A stretch of DNA of 64,000 nucleotides from Bacteroidota bacterium. GTDB taxonomy: Bacteria > Bacteroidota > Bacteroidia > B-17B0 > Aurantibacillaceae. Numbering within the stretch: the first letter of the stretch is position 1; each line of letters begins with the position of its first letter. Below the pieces are notes generated by a model. It made no database searches, was not told the origin of the DNA, and saw nothing but the letters and a program-made list of their open reading frames with translations. The stretch is taken from positions 1 to 64,000 of the forward strand of contig JADJFB010000036.1 of NCBI GenBank assembly GCA_016708845.1, given 5' to 3'. Positions 44,518 through 54,700 of this stretch are shown here, piece by piece. Position numbers and translations under genes: made by a program.

Positions 44518-44871
44518 TTATTTCAACTCTTTTTTATATTTCATCACCACATATTTTTCGGAAACTACTAGTTCCGACGTACAATATTGCAGTTTATCAG
44601 CCATTTCTGGCGGATAATCATTCACTATTTCAAACCCTAGCGATTCGAAATAATCTGGGATAATACATACTAAATAAATAGGTTGAGTGGCGATTTTTAT
44701 CCGAGCTAAAATCAACTCTTTTGCAATTCCTTTAAATCGTTGAGATTCCAAAACGCCTAAGGAACAAAATTCGTCGCAACCATTATGTCTTCTAATTCTT
44801 CCAAAACCAACTAATTCATCATTTTCTTTTGCCACTAAAAACTGATGACATTGCAAGTCTCTATCATCCAA
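44518..44871 (-). CDS. GNAT-family N-acetyltransferase, start uncertain
   Basis: At least 117 residues. The GNAT core is visible: FLVAKENDELVGFGRIRRH (beta 3-4) and LGVLESQRFKGIAKELILARIKI, the acetyl-CoA-binding RxxGxA/G motif written here as QRFKGIA. PIYLVCIIPDYFESLGFEIV is the C-terminal half. The frame begins with a TTG at 44871 but remains open to 44949, and those upstream residues (IKPLSIKSASENDFELIKKL) look like the normal first strand and helix of the domain. No ATG, GTG or TTG precedes them before an in-frame TAA at 44950-44952. A substitution in the start codon or a nearby indel is likely. The substrate is unknown. Confidence 0.75.
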   Translation of the reverse strand: MDDRDLQCHQFLVAKENDELVGFGRIRRHNGCDEFCSLGVLESQRFKGIAKELILARIKIATQPIYLVCIIPDYFESLGFEIVNDYPPEMADKLQYCTSELVVSEKYVVMKYKKELK

Positions 44872-45259
44872 TTCAAATTGTTGAATGAGTTTTTTAATTA
44901 ACTCAAAATCATTTTCCGAAGCTGATTTGATAGATAGTGGTTTGATAAATTAGATTTTGTTTAAAGATTATGACGAAAATTGCCCAACAATAATACTAAT
45001 AATTAAACAAAGTGTTTTTATGATTTTTATTTGTTTTAAAAGACCTGAAAAGGTGCAATAAAATTGTATTTTTGTAAGAGTCGTTTAAATTTTATGTGAT
45101 AAATTTGTTATTCATGTTTTTGATTTAGACGAGGCTGATTTTGCAGACATAATAGAATGCTTCTGTCGAAAAAATCAAACGAAGTATAAATCAAAAAGAT
45201 GGGCAACAAAGAAATTAGATAAATTTTAAACAACTCTACACATCATCAAACAAAAAATC
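44872..45259 (+). other. intergenic region between GNAT and halogenase-like genes
   Basis: 388 bases between divergent genes. The first 78 belong to the extended GNAT frame. The rest is AT-rich and holds a possible small plus-strand open frame (45098-45229). No hairpin terminator or full promoter stands out. TATTTTTG at 45067-45074 matches a -7 box on the plus strand, upstream of the small frame. Confidence 0.4.
45098..45229 (+). CDS. possible small protein without a clear start
   Basis: The frame DKFVIHVFDLDEADFADIIE, then a Cys-Phe-Cys-Arg and a Lys-rich tail with one Trp (ending TAA at 45227-45229), reads like a real 44-residue protein: an acidic first half and a basic second half. An ATG at 45094 lies in a neighbouring frame, so a one-base shift would be needed to use it. 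A -7-like TATTTTTG at 45067 precedes it. It may be a true small gene with an indel, or a remnant. Confidence 0.3.
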   Translation, partial: DKFVIHVFDLDEADFADIIECFCRKNQTKYKSKRWATKKLDKF

Positions 45260-46945
45260 ATGCAAAAAGAATACGACGTTGTTATAGCTGGTGGCGGTTT
45301 AGCTGGCTTAACGCTTTCTATACAATTAAAACAAGCAAATCCAAACATTACTATTTTAATTTTAGAAAGTAGAGATAAAGCGGCAGCTATTGCAGCTCAC
45401 AAAGTTGGTGAATCTACTGTAGAATTAGCCACACATTATTTTAGAGAGGTTTTAGGTTTAAAAAAATATTTGGAAGAATTTGAATTACCAAAACATGGTT
45501 TGCGATTCTTTTTTACAGATGAGAAAAAAACAGAATTATCAAATCGTGTGGAGTTAGGCCCTCGTTTAAAATTACCAGTTCCAAGCCATCAATTAGATAG
45601 AGGAACGTTTGAAAATTACTTAGAAAAATATACCAAAGAATTAGGAACCGATTTTTTATTAGCAGCTCGCGCTAAAGATGTGGCCTTTGGAGAAAATGGT
45701 GATTTACATACTGTTACTTATGCTCACGAACGCCAAGATAAAACCATTCGCACAAAATGGCTAGTAGATGCAACAAGCCGAATTAGCTTATTAAAAAAGA
45801 AATTAGGGTTTCAAAAAGAAGCGCCTCACAATGTAAATGCAGCCTGGTTTAGAGTAAAAGGAGTAGTAGATATTGATGAGTGGAGCGATAATAAAGAATG
45901 GAAAAACTTTTTAGCACCAAAACTTCGCTACTTAAGTACGGTACATTTAATTGATAAAGGCTATTGGTTATGGATTATTCCTTTGGGCTCAAAAAATACC
46001 AGTATCGGTATTGTAGCTGATGAAGATATTCATCCGTTTGAAACCATTAATACTTACGAAAAAGCAGTAGCTTGGATTCATAAACACGAACCACAAGCAG
46101 CAAAGCATGTTTGTCCAAATAAAGAAGATATTTTAGATTTTAGAATATTGAAACATTTTGCGCATGACAGCAAACGTGTTTATTCATCTGATAGATGGGC
46201 TGTAACTGGTGAGGCAGGTTTGTTCTTAGATCCTTTTTATTCTCCTGGTAGTGATTTTATTTCTTTAAATAACACTTGGTTAAGTGATTTAATTTTAAGA
46301 GATCACAAAGGCGAAGATATTACCGTTCGCGCACAAATATATGAGCAAACCCATTTATCATGGTTTAAAGATTGGTTACCAATATACCAAGATAAATATC
46401 AATTAATGGGTAACACCCAAATAATGGTATTCAAAATATTCTGGGATTGGGCCATTTATTGGTCGGTGCCATGCTTATTGTTTACTAATCATGGTTTTAC
46501 CGATTTAAAAGTATTGAAAGAGTTGTTCGTTTCTGAAAAAAGCTTAGGTCGCAAGTTTGGTAAATTAAATAAAGCTGTACAAGATTTGTTTATTGATTGG
46601 TTACCTCATGAAAAAGCGATATTCGAAAACCGTTATATTGATCCATTAGATTTGAACTATTTAAAGAGTTTTCAAAGAGGTATTGATGAGATGCACGGTG
46701 CAGACACTATTGTAAATAAAGTGGCTGAAAACATAGTGGTTTTAGAAAAAGTAGCGGCTGAGCTATTCCGTTTAATTAGTCATCAAGTTAATCAAACGCC
46801 TTTAGATATAATGGTTGATCCTTACCAAATTACATTAAAAACTCCTTACAATGCGGCTGAACACAGTAATGGTATTGCTGTTGATGAAGCTATTAAAATG
46901 GATGTTGCGAAAATGTGGTTTTATCCTAATCCTGTATTAGCATAA
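45260..46945 (+). CDS. FAD-dependent halogenase-like flavoprotein
   Basis: 561 residues. The Rossmann FAD motif GGGLAGLT is at 11-18 near the N-terminus. The HKVGESTVELATHYF segment (about 50-65) is typical of tryptophan-halogenase and related flavin monooxygenases. WLWIIP at 236-241 matches the WxWxIP signature that marks FADH2-dependent halogenases and suppresses monooxygenation. A second FAD-contact segment is VTGEAGLFLDPFYSPGSDFI. A C-terminal 170-residue extension is unusually long for the Trp enzymes. Likely a cytoplasmic flavoenzyme acting on a phenolic or carrier-bound substrate; whether it halogenates cannot be settled from sequence. There is no biosynthetic cluster around it. Confidence 0.78.
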   Translation: MQKEYDVVIAGGGLAGLTLSIQLKQANPNITILILESRDKAAAIAAHKVGESTVELATHYFREVLGLKKYLEEFELPKHGLRFFFTDEKKTELSNRVELGPRLKLPVPSHQLDRGTFENYLEKYTKELGTDFLLAARAKDVAFGENGDLHTVTYAHERQDKTIRTKWLVDATSRISLLKKKLGFQKEAPHNVNAAWFRVKGVVDIDEWSDNKEWKNFLAPKLRYLSTVHLIDKGYWLWIIPLGSKNTSIGIVADEDIHPFETINTYEKAVAWIHKHEPQAAKHVCPNKEDILDFRILKHFAHDSKRVYSSDRWAVTGEAGLFLDPFYSPGSDFISLNNTWLSDLILRDHKGEDITVRAQIYEQTHLSWFKDWLPIYQDKYQLMGNTQIMVFKIFWDWAIYWSVPCLLFTNHGFTDLKVLKELFVSEKSLGRKFGKLNKAVQDLFIDWLPHEKAIFENRYIDPLDLNYLKSFQRGIDEMHGADTIVNKVAENIVVLEKVAAELFRLISHQVNQTPLDIMVDPYQITLKTPYNAAEHSNGIAVDEAIKMDVAKMWFYPNPVLA

Positions 46946-47018
46946 AAACGGTAAGAAATTCTCTAAATCAGGCAATAAATACAGTAGTTTAGCGTTATTT
47001 CCTAAACTAAAATCCCTT

Positions 47019-48620
47019 ATGCTTTCAGCAGCGTGGCATCGCTATATATTTTTATTCGGACTCATTGGTCTTGCTGCTGGAATGTTATTTGGAACCGTGC
47101 CCACCAGTATTCCTCAAATTATTTTAGCTGCGAATTGGTTATTGGAAGGAAATTTTAAATGGAAATGGCAACAATTAAAATCCAATAAGATATTTTGGAT
47201 TTTAGCCTCTCTGTTTTTTCTTCATGTTATTGGGATGACCTATACCGAAAACATACAACGAGGCTTAGATGATTTAAGAAACAAAATGCCTTTGTTAATT
47301 TTACCTCTCATTTTGTTTTCTACTAAACCATTATCCATTAAAGAATTAAAACTATTATTTGGTTTTTTCTTTTTAAGCGTGTTTGTTAGTTCCGTTTGTT
47401 GTTACTTGGTGTATGCTGGTTTTACAAAAAAAGTAATTATTGATGTTCGAAAAGCTTCCGTGTTTATGTCACATATTCGCTTTTCGCTCTTTATTGCGTT
47501 TGCAATTATTGGTTTACTTTATTATAGTATTAAAGAAAAACAAATTTGGATTAAAATCTCTAGTGTCATCGCTACTATTTGGTTGCTGTTTTTTATGTAT
47601 AAACTCGAAATGGCAACAGGTTTTATCTCTTTAGTTTTAGTTGGTGGACTTTTACTGGTGTTATTTAGCCTGAAGTGGTTACCAAAAAAAGTATCATTGG
47701 CTTTAGTGTTTTGTATTTGTGTTGGTTCTGCTTTTGTATTAAAAAGTGCCTTGTCGAGTTTAGATATGTATGATAAAATTTCAAGTAATCAGGCCAACAC
47801 CTTGCTTGAAAAAACAAAAAACGGTCGTTACTATTTGCAAGACACGGTATTTGGTTTAGCAGAAAATGGCAACCTCATCACTATAAATATTAATGATTAT
47901 GAGCTTCAGAAAGAATGGGATTTAAAAAGTACTATTCGTTTTGATGGAGCGGATAAATTAGGAAACGGTCTTAGGTATACTTTATTACGATACATGGCGA
48001 GCAAAGGACTAACGAAAGATTCTGTGGGGATTGTTTCTTTAACACAACAAGATATTTTAAATATTGAAAACGGCAGCTCTAATTATAAATACAGCCTCAA
48101 TAGTGGTTTAGCAACTAAGTGGAGAGAGTTAGTTTGGGAATACATTAAATATAAACGAGGAGAAAACCCATCAGGACACACCTTATCTATGCGGTTAGAA
48201 TTTTGGAAAACGGCCATTGATATTATTGGCGATCATCCTGTTTTTGGCGTTGGTACAGGCGACATACAAGATGCATTTAATAATAAGTACATTGAAACAA
48301 ACTCTCAATTAGAGCTTGTTTGGAGGTTACGCTGTCATAATCAGTACTTAGCTATTGGCGTGGCCTTTGGTTGTGTTGGCTTACTATTGTTTATGTTCTA
48401 CTTATTATACCCAGCCATTGTTTTACGAAAAGACATGCACTATTTATACTGGCCGTTTTTTTTAATTGCACTCTTATCTTTTTTTACAGAAGATACTTTA
48501 GAAACTCAATCGGGTGTTACCTTTTTTATATTCTTCCACACACTGTTTTTGTGGTTGGCGAGTGCCTCTCCAACGCTCAATACAAGCACAGAGGGAGTAG
48601 AACAATCTACTACTGTTTAA
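47019..48620 (+). CDS. O-antigen-ligase-like membrane protein
   Basis: 533 residues with about ten to twelve membrane helices. The large periplasmic loop sits between about residues 245 and 425, as in Wzy/WaaL proteins. The loop ends with HPVFGVGTGDIQDAF, and the next part contains RCHNQYLAIGVAFGCVGLLLF; HPxxGxGxG and HNxxL are the usual Wzy_C landmarks. It would polymerise or ligate surface polysaccharide at the periplasmic face of the inner membrane. Start ATG at 47019. It is convergent with the T9SS type A cargo gene and overlaps its end by 11 bases (48610-48620). Confidence 0.82.
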   Translation: MLSAAWHRYIFLFGLIGLAAGMLFGTVPTSIPQIILAANWLLEGNFKWKWQQLKSNKIFWILASLFFLHVIGMTYTENIQRGLDDLRNKMPLLILPLILFSTKPLSIKELKLLFGFFFLSVFVSSVCCYLVYAGFTKKVIIDVRKASVFMSHIRFSLFIAFAIIGLLYYSIKEKQIWIKISSVIATIWLLFFMYKLEMATGFISLVLVGGLLLVLFSLKWLPKKVSLALVFCICVGSAFVLKSALSSLDMYDKISSNQANTLLEKTKNGRYYLQDTVFGLAENGNLITININDYELQKEWDLKSTIRFDGADKLGNGLRYTLLRYMASKGLTKDSVGIVSLTQQDILNIENGSSNYKYSLNSGLATKWRELVWEYIKYKRGENPSGHTLSMRLEFWKTAIDIIGDHPVFGVGTGDIQDAFNNKYIETNSQLELVWRLRCHNQYLAIGVAFGCVGLLLFMFYLLYPAIVLRKDMHYLYWPFFLIALLSFFTEDTLETQSGVTFFIFFHTLFLWLASASPTLNTSTEGVEQSTTV

Positions 48621-49774
48621 TTACTTTTTTAATAATTAACAACTGACTGTTTTTATAGAATGATAAAAAGTAAACACCGTTTTCTAAATTTGAAATATCT
48701 ATTTCTTCTTTATACTCCATTTGTTTTATTTCTCTGCCTAATAGGTCACAAATTTTAATTTGTAATTGCTCTGTATCTATTAAATTATTATTTACAAATT
48801 TTAGCTTACCAGTGGTTGGGTTCGGAAAAATTCTTAATTCTGCCTTCGTCATTCCAAATTCATTTACCCCCGTTGGCTGCACCGTAACCACAATAGTACT
48901 GGTATAAGTTGTGCCACAAAAATCCTCAACCGCTGTGTAAGTGGTTGTTTGGGCAGGCTTAACATAAATACCAGGAGCGTTAGTAATAAAAGTACTAGTA
49001 GCATCATACCAATTAATATTTAAACCAGTAATGGCTGGGCCAATTAACACACTATCTTGCCCAATAGCCAATGTGGTATCTCTGTAACTCCAAAAAGGTG
49101 TACAGATAGGTTCTACGCTTACGTCGTCAATAAAATAATAAGCGCCGGGGCAATTTAAATTATAATTTGTTGTATCTACTTTCGAAATTAGATCCGTTCT
49201 GAAATTTCCGATGGTAATATACTGTTCAGTTCCATTAGCTTTATAAATACCATTTATTTTCGTCCAATTTAAAGTATCAATAATATTTAATTTACCAAAC
49301 TCATAGACGTGAGGGGTAAGACCAATAAATCCAACTGTTGATGTATAACTTAAATTACTTGTAAATGACAATTGAAGATTTATTAGCGTACATTGAACAT
49401 TGAGAATTAACCACATAAAAACTAACATTATAGTATGTGTTGTTTAATAAAGGTGTCGCCAAAATATTCGCAAAATATTCTTTATCATTAACAACAGATT
49501 CATTATAAGTTAAAATACCAACATATGCGTTCCCTGTTTTTGGTTGCTGGTAATTTAACCCAGCCATATTTAAAGGAACTCCAGCTATGTTGTTATTTGA
49601 AAAGCATGTACTTAAATAATTTGGTGTATCTTTTGTCATAAACCATTTTGTATAATTGCTATCATTAAAAAAATTATTACAACTTAAGTAATTTTCAAAT
49701 GAATAATTTTGCACCAAGTTTTGACTAATTGATACCCTACAAACTAAAATCAATATAATTAAAAGAAACCTCAT
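48610..49774 (-). pseudogene. T9SS type A cargo protein, frameshifted
   Basis: One gene of about 387 residues in two frames (49355-49774 and 48610-49428). The break is at the AAA (minus strand) at 49379-49381; removing one A gives SMYANNLQLSFTSNLSYTST, which is the natural reading. A signal peptide (1-18, ending SISQ) is followed by NLVQNYSFENYLSCNN, the usual opening of a class of Bacteroidota secreted galactose-binding-like domains. A IDTLNWTKINGIYKANGTEQYITIGNF-type stretch (here described in part) follows, then an Ig-like segment, and a C-terminal T9SS type A sorting domain (ELRIFPNPTTGKLKF, LENGVYFLSFY, KKVIKQ). The cargo is anchored or released at the surface. Its ligand is unknown. Confidence 0.82.
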
Positions 49775-49790
49775 TAATATAAAGTTACAA

Positions 49791-49819
49791 AAAAAGCCGT
49801 GATTTATTCACGGCTTTAA
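49791..49819 (-). terminator. rho-independent terminator of lepA
   Basis: AAAGCCGTGA pairs with TCACGGCTTT around a five-base loop, with flanking A and T runs. It lies 16 bases past the lepA stop at 49835. Confidence 0.85.
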
Positions 49820-49834
49820 AGATTTGGTATCTAA

Positions 49835-51625
49835 TTAATCGTTCAGTTTCAACACCGCCATAAAGGCACTTTGCGGAATCTCCACATTACCAACCGACTT
49901 CATACGTTTCTTACCTTCTTTTTGTTTTTCTAATAATTTACGTTTACGGCTAATATCACCTCCGTAACATTTAGCGGTTACATCTTTACGCATGGCGCTA
50001 ATAGTTTCACGAGAAATAATTTTTGCACCAATAGCCGCTTGAATAGGAATTTCGAACTGTTGTTTTGGTATCAATTCTTTTAATTTTTCACAAATCTTTT
50101 TACCAAATTGGTAAGAGTTACTTCTATGAATTAAACACGATAAAGCATCTACTGGCTCTGATTTTAAAAGAATATCCAGTTTCACTAAATCTGATTCTCT
50201 CATGCCAATTGGATGGTAATCAAAAGACGCATAACCTTTTGAAATAGATTTTAAACGGTCGAAGAAATCAAATACAACTTCTCCTAATGGCATTTCAAAC
50301 ACTAACTCTACTCTATCTGCTGTTAAATAATTTTGAGTCACGATAGCCCCGCGTTTTTCGATACACAAACTCATCACTGGTCCAATAAATTCAGATTTTG
50401 TAATGATGTTAGCTTTAATATATGGTTCTTCGATATAGTTTATTCTTGCTGGGTCTGGTAAATCGCTAGGATTATTAACCTTCACTACATCTCCGTTTGT
50501 TTGATAAGCAATATACGATACGTTAGGAACCGTTGTAATAACAGTCATTTTAAATTCACGCTCTAATCGTTCTTGCACAATTTCCATGTGCAACATTCCT
50601 AAAAATCCGCAACGGAATCCAAACCCTAAGGCTAACGACGATTCTGGTTCCCAAGTTAAAGAGGCATCATTTAATTGCAACTTCTCCATACTGTAACGCA
50701 ATTCTTCAAAATCCTCAGTGTCTACAGGATAAATTCCTGCAAATACCATTGGCTTTACTTCTTCAAAGCCATGAATGGCTTCTGCACACGGTCTATCAAA
50801 ATGCGTAATCGTATCTCCTACTTTTACTTCTTTTGCTTCTTTAATTCCCGAAATAATATAACCTACATCGCCTGTACTCATTGTGTTTCGGGCTTCTGGT
50901 TTTAGTTTTAATACACCAATTTCATCGGCATTATAAACAGAACCTGTATTGAAAAACTTTACTTTATCTCCTTTTTTTATCGTACCATTTAAAATTTTGT
51001 AGTAAGCGATAATTCCTCTAAAACTATTAAAAACACTATCAAAAATCAATGCTTGTAATGGGGCTTCTGGATCGCCAACAGGACATTTTACACGCTCAAT
51101 AATAGCTGCCAAAATCTCTTCAATCCCCATGCCGGTTTTACCACTTGCTGGAATTACATCACTGCTATCACAACCAATTAAATCAACAATTTGATCGGTA
51201 ACCATTTCGGGTTCAGCGCTTGGTAAATCCATTTTATTAAGAATAGGAATAATCGTTAAATTATGTTCCAATGCTAAATATAAATTCGAAATGGTTTGTG
51301 CTTGTATGCCTTGAGCTGCATCCACAATCAATAAAGCTCCTTCGCAAGCGGCTATAGAACGAGAAACTTCATAACTAAAATCAACGTGACCAGGCGTGTC
51401 AATTAAATTCAATACAAATTTTTCGCCTTTATAAACGTATTCCATTTGTATAGCATGGCTTTTAATGGTAATACCACGCTCTTTTTCCAAGTCCATATCA
51501 TCAAGCACTTGTGCTTCCATTTCACGACTTGTGATGGTCTTAGTATATTCTAATAACCTGTCGGCTAAAGTAGATTTACCGTGATCGATATGGGCAATAA
51601 TGCAAAAATTACGTATGTTCTTCAT
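49835..51625 (-). CDS. lepA: elongation factor 4 (LepA)
   Basis: 596 residues, standard length. G1 is AHIDHGKST (11-19), G3 LIDTPGHVDFSYEV, G4 PILNKMDLPSAEP, and the G2 region KERGITIKSHAIQMEY. Domains after the G domain include GFGFRCGFLGMLHMEIVQER and the LepA-specific C-terminal part with DVTAKCYGGDISRKRKLLEKQKEGKKRMK. The protein is a ribosome-dependent GTPase active in translation elongation or initiation. It is a single gene with its own -7 element and terminator. Confidence 0.97.
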   Translation of the reverse strand: MKNIRNFCIIAHIDHGKSTLADRLLEYTKTITSREMEAQVLDDMDLEKERGITIKSHAIQMEYVYKGEKFVLNLIDTPGHVDFSYEVSRSIAACEGALLIVDAAQGIQAQTISNLYLALEHNLTIIPILNKMDLPSAEPEMVTDQIVDLIGCDSSDVIPASGKTGMGIEEILAAIIERVKCPVGDPEAPLQALIFDSVFNSFRGIIAYYKILNGTIKKGDKVKFFNTGSVYNADEIGVLKLKPEARNTMSTGDVGYIISGIKEAKEVKVGDTITHFDRPCAEAIHGFEEVKPMVFAGIYPVDTEDFEELRYSMEKLQLNDASLTWEPESSLALGFGFRCGFLGMLHMEIVQERLEREFKMTVITTVPNVSYIAYQTNGDVVKVNNPSDLPDPARINYIEEPYIKANIITKSEFIGPVMSLCIEKRGAIVTQNYLTADRVELVFEMPLGEVVFDFFDRLKSISKGYASFDYHPIGMRESDLVKLDILLKSEPVDALSCLIHRSNSYQFGKKICEKLKELIPKQQFEIPIQAAIGAKIISRETISAMRKDVTAKCYGGDISRKRKLLEKQKEGKKRMKSVGNVEIPQSAFMAVLKLND

Positions 51626-51644
51626 GTGCTATAAAATAAGTCTG

Positions 51645-51652
51645 CAAAGATA
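51645..51652 (-). promoter_or_regulatory. predicted -7 promoter element of lepA
   Basis: On the minus strand TATCTTTG at 51652-51645 lies 20 bases before the ATG at 51625 and matches TAnnTTTG. No TTTG is evident at the expected distance upstream. Confidence 0.4.
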
Positions 51653-51694
51653 GGTTATTACGAGCAATTATTAGAATCGCATCAAAAATATATA

Positions 51695-51734
51695 AACAAA
51701 AAAGCCATTCACTAAATTGTGAATGGCTTTTTAA
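51695..51734 (-). terminator. rho-independent terminator of the SprB-repeat gene
   Basis: AAAAGCCATTCAC pairs perfectly with GTGAATGGCTTTT around a six-base loop, followed on the minus strand by a T run. It lies 15 bases past the stop at 51749. Confidence 0.88.
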
Positions 51735-51748
51735 AAGAGTATGTATTG

Positions 51749-54700
51749 TTAGTTTTCCTTTTTTAACAAGGTAACATGTCCCACATAAGGGTGTTTGTTG
51801 CCTTGGGTATCTCTAACCGACATTTTATAAGTATAAACACCTTGTTCTGCGATTTTAGAGCCACCTTTTACAGTTCCATCCCAGCCCTTTCTAAAGGCAT
51901 TACTTGTAAAGATGTTTTCTCCCCATCTGTCGTAAATATCCAAACGGTAATTTTCTTCATCAATACCAACTCCTAAAGGCTGGAATATATCATTCAATCC
52001 GTTTCCATCAGGTGTAAACGTATTTGGGATATATAAAGCAAAATCAGGCGTGATTTCGACAATAATTCTAGCCGTATCTTTACAGCCTTTGATAGAGGTT
52101 GCCACTAAATTAACAGAGTATGGCCCTACAAAAGTATATGAGTGACTTGGGTTCGTTACAATCGATGTGTTTGTTCCACCTGTTGCAGCAGGATCTCCAA
52201 AATCCCAATAATAAGTTGTAGCTCCTTGAGATGTATTGAAAAAATCAATGTTTGGATCTAAAATACTAGTAGTTTGAGGATCAGCATAAAAAGATGCAAT
52301 TGGACGAGGATACACTTCAATATAGTTAACTTTTGTCGTGTCTTTTTTACATCCAGTTGTTGGATTAGTAACTAATAAACTCACGGTGTATTTTCCTGAG
52401 TCTTGTAAGGTTGGAGTTATAGGATTTTGATTTCCACCTGCTACATCTGACCAAGTAAACACATCTCCAGGATTATTAGAAGTACCTGTTAAAGTTAATG
52501 TTAAAGGAGCACAACCAGCTGTTGGAGTTGCCACAAAATCAATAACTGGCAATGGATTTACATTTACAGTAAAAATAGCTGTTGATCCAGGAATAGTACA
52601 ACCGTCGTTTACAGTAACTGCATACGTGTTTGTTGTTGCTGCTCCTACTGCATTACCAACAACACCTAATGTACTTGTTGTTGCTGCAATTGGGTTCCAA
52701 TTATAAGTATATGGTCCGCCATTTCCAACACTAGCAAAACTAGGCGTTAACACAGCCTCTACTCCATGACACACTGTAATTACAGTTGGTGTTATAATTA
52801 ACGGTGGCGTTACATTTACCGTAATGATTTTTGGTGATGGTGAACATCCTTTTGAATCTGTAACAGATACTGTGTATTGTGTTGTAGTTGTTGGATTAAC
52901 TGTGTGTGGTCCTGAACCTACAAATGGATTAGATGGCCATGCATACGTATAAGCTGGTGTTCCGTTTTGACCAGAAGCACTAATTTGTGTGGACTGACCA
53001 TAACAAATGGTGATGCTAGGATTTGGTGTTGGAATTAATATTAACAATCCTGGTTGAGTCACATTTACTGGTTGTGAAGTCACACATCCATTAACATCGG
53101 TTAAAGTTGCTGTATAAACACCAGATGCAACGCCTACAACACTTTGTGTTAATGCTGCTGTTGTAACTGTTTGAGATATTGGGTTTGACCAAGTAATTGT
53201 ATATGGTCCTGAACCTGCTGTATAGTTAATCGTGATTTCTCCGTTTGACAAACCAAAACATGCTGGTGGCGTTACACTAAATCCTGTGATAGTAGATGTT
53301 GGTGGATTTGCAACGCTTACCGTTTGAGTGATGCTACACCCTTTAGAATCTGTTCCTAATACAGACCAAACTCCAGGAGCTAAACCTGTTACAACAGATC
53401 CTGTTGGTGTGCCTGGCGTACTCCAAACTAAACTATAAGTTGGTGTGCCTCCGTTTAAAATTACTGTTCCTGTACCATTTGCTATACCACAAGTAGCTGG
53501 TGTTGATACAAAAGTGGATGTTAATGCCGATGGCTCTATGATATTAAAAGTTGCATTAATAGAACAAGCATTTTGATCTGTTACAGTTACTGAATAACCG
53601 CCTGCAATCAATCCACTTAATGATGGTGCAGAACCTAATCCAGTTGGTAACCAAACATAATTATAAGCGCCTGTTCCACCTTGAACAGTTGTAGATATTT
53701 GTCCGTTACTTCCTCCAAAACAAGAAATATTACTAAAGCTTGATGCTGCCATCACTAAAGCTGGTGGTTGAGAAATAACTAAAGAAGAGGTCGTTGTACA
53801 TCCGTTACCATCTGTTACAGTTACTGTTGGTGAACTTGCTGGTACATTTGTTAACACAGAGTTTGTTTGTGCGCTTGGTGACCATAGGTATGAATAACCT
53901 GGTGTTCCTCCATTTGCCAATACAGTTGCTCCTCCATTACTCAAACCAAAACAACTTACGTTTGTAAAGCTGCCTATTGCGCTTACTAATTGAGTAGGTT
54001 CTGTAATTTGAACAGAAGCTGTTCCAACACAACCCGCTGCATCGGTTACAGTGATGTTTTTGATACCTGAGTTAAAGTTACTAACGTTTTGTGTCGTTTG
54101 TCCTGCTGGGCTCCAAGATACACTTATCGCTCCTGCTCCTCCTGTAATTGTTGTGGTTGCCGCTCCATTACTTCCTCCAAAACAACTCACATTTGTAGAA
54201 CTAGTAATCGAAACTACTGGACCTGCAATGTCATTAATTAATCCGCTTGCTTGAGCAACACAACCATTAGCATCTGTTACCGAGAAAGTATAAGCCCCTG
54301 CTAACACGTTATTATTACATAAGGTTGTAATACCATTACTCCATAAGGATGATAAAGAGCCTGTTCCTCCTGCAACAACCGCACATACTTTTCCGTTTGC
54401 TAAACCACAGTTTGAATTAGTGGCTGATACGGCTGCGGTTAATGCTGCTGGTTCTGTTAAGGTAAATGTTAATACAGTTGTACATGCTCCGTTTGAAGTA
54501 ATCGTTACGGTTTGTGGTCCTGCTAATAAGTTGTTTACTGGGTTTCCAGATTGTAAGCCAGGTCCCCATAAGAATGTGGTTGCGCCTGCACCTCCTAAAT
54601 AAGCAATATTTGCGGTTCCATCAGATCCTCCATTACATAATATATTGGTTGTTGTTAATGTTGTTGCTAAAGGTGTTGGTTGTAATATTGTTGCTGTTGC

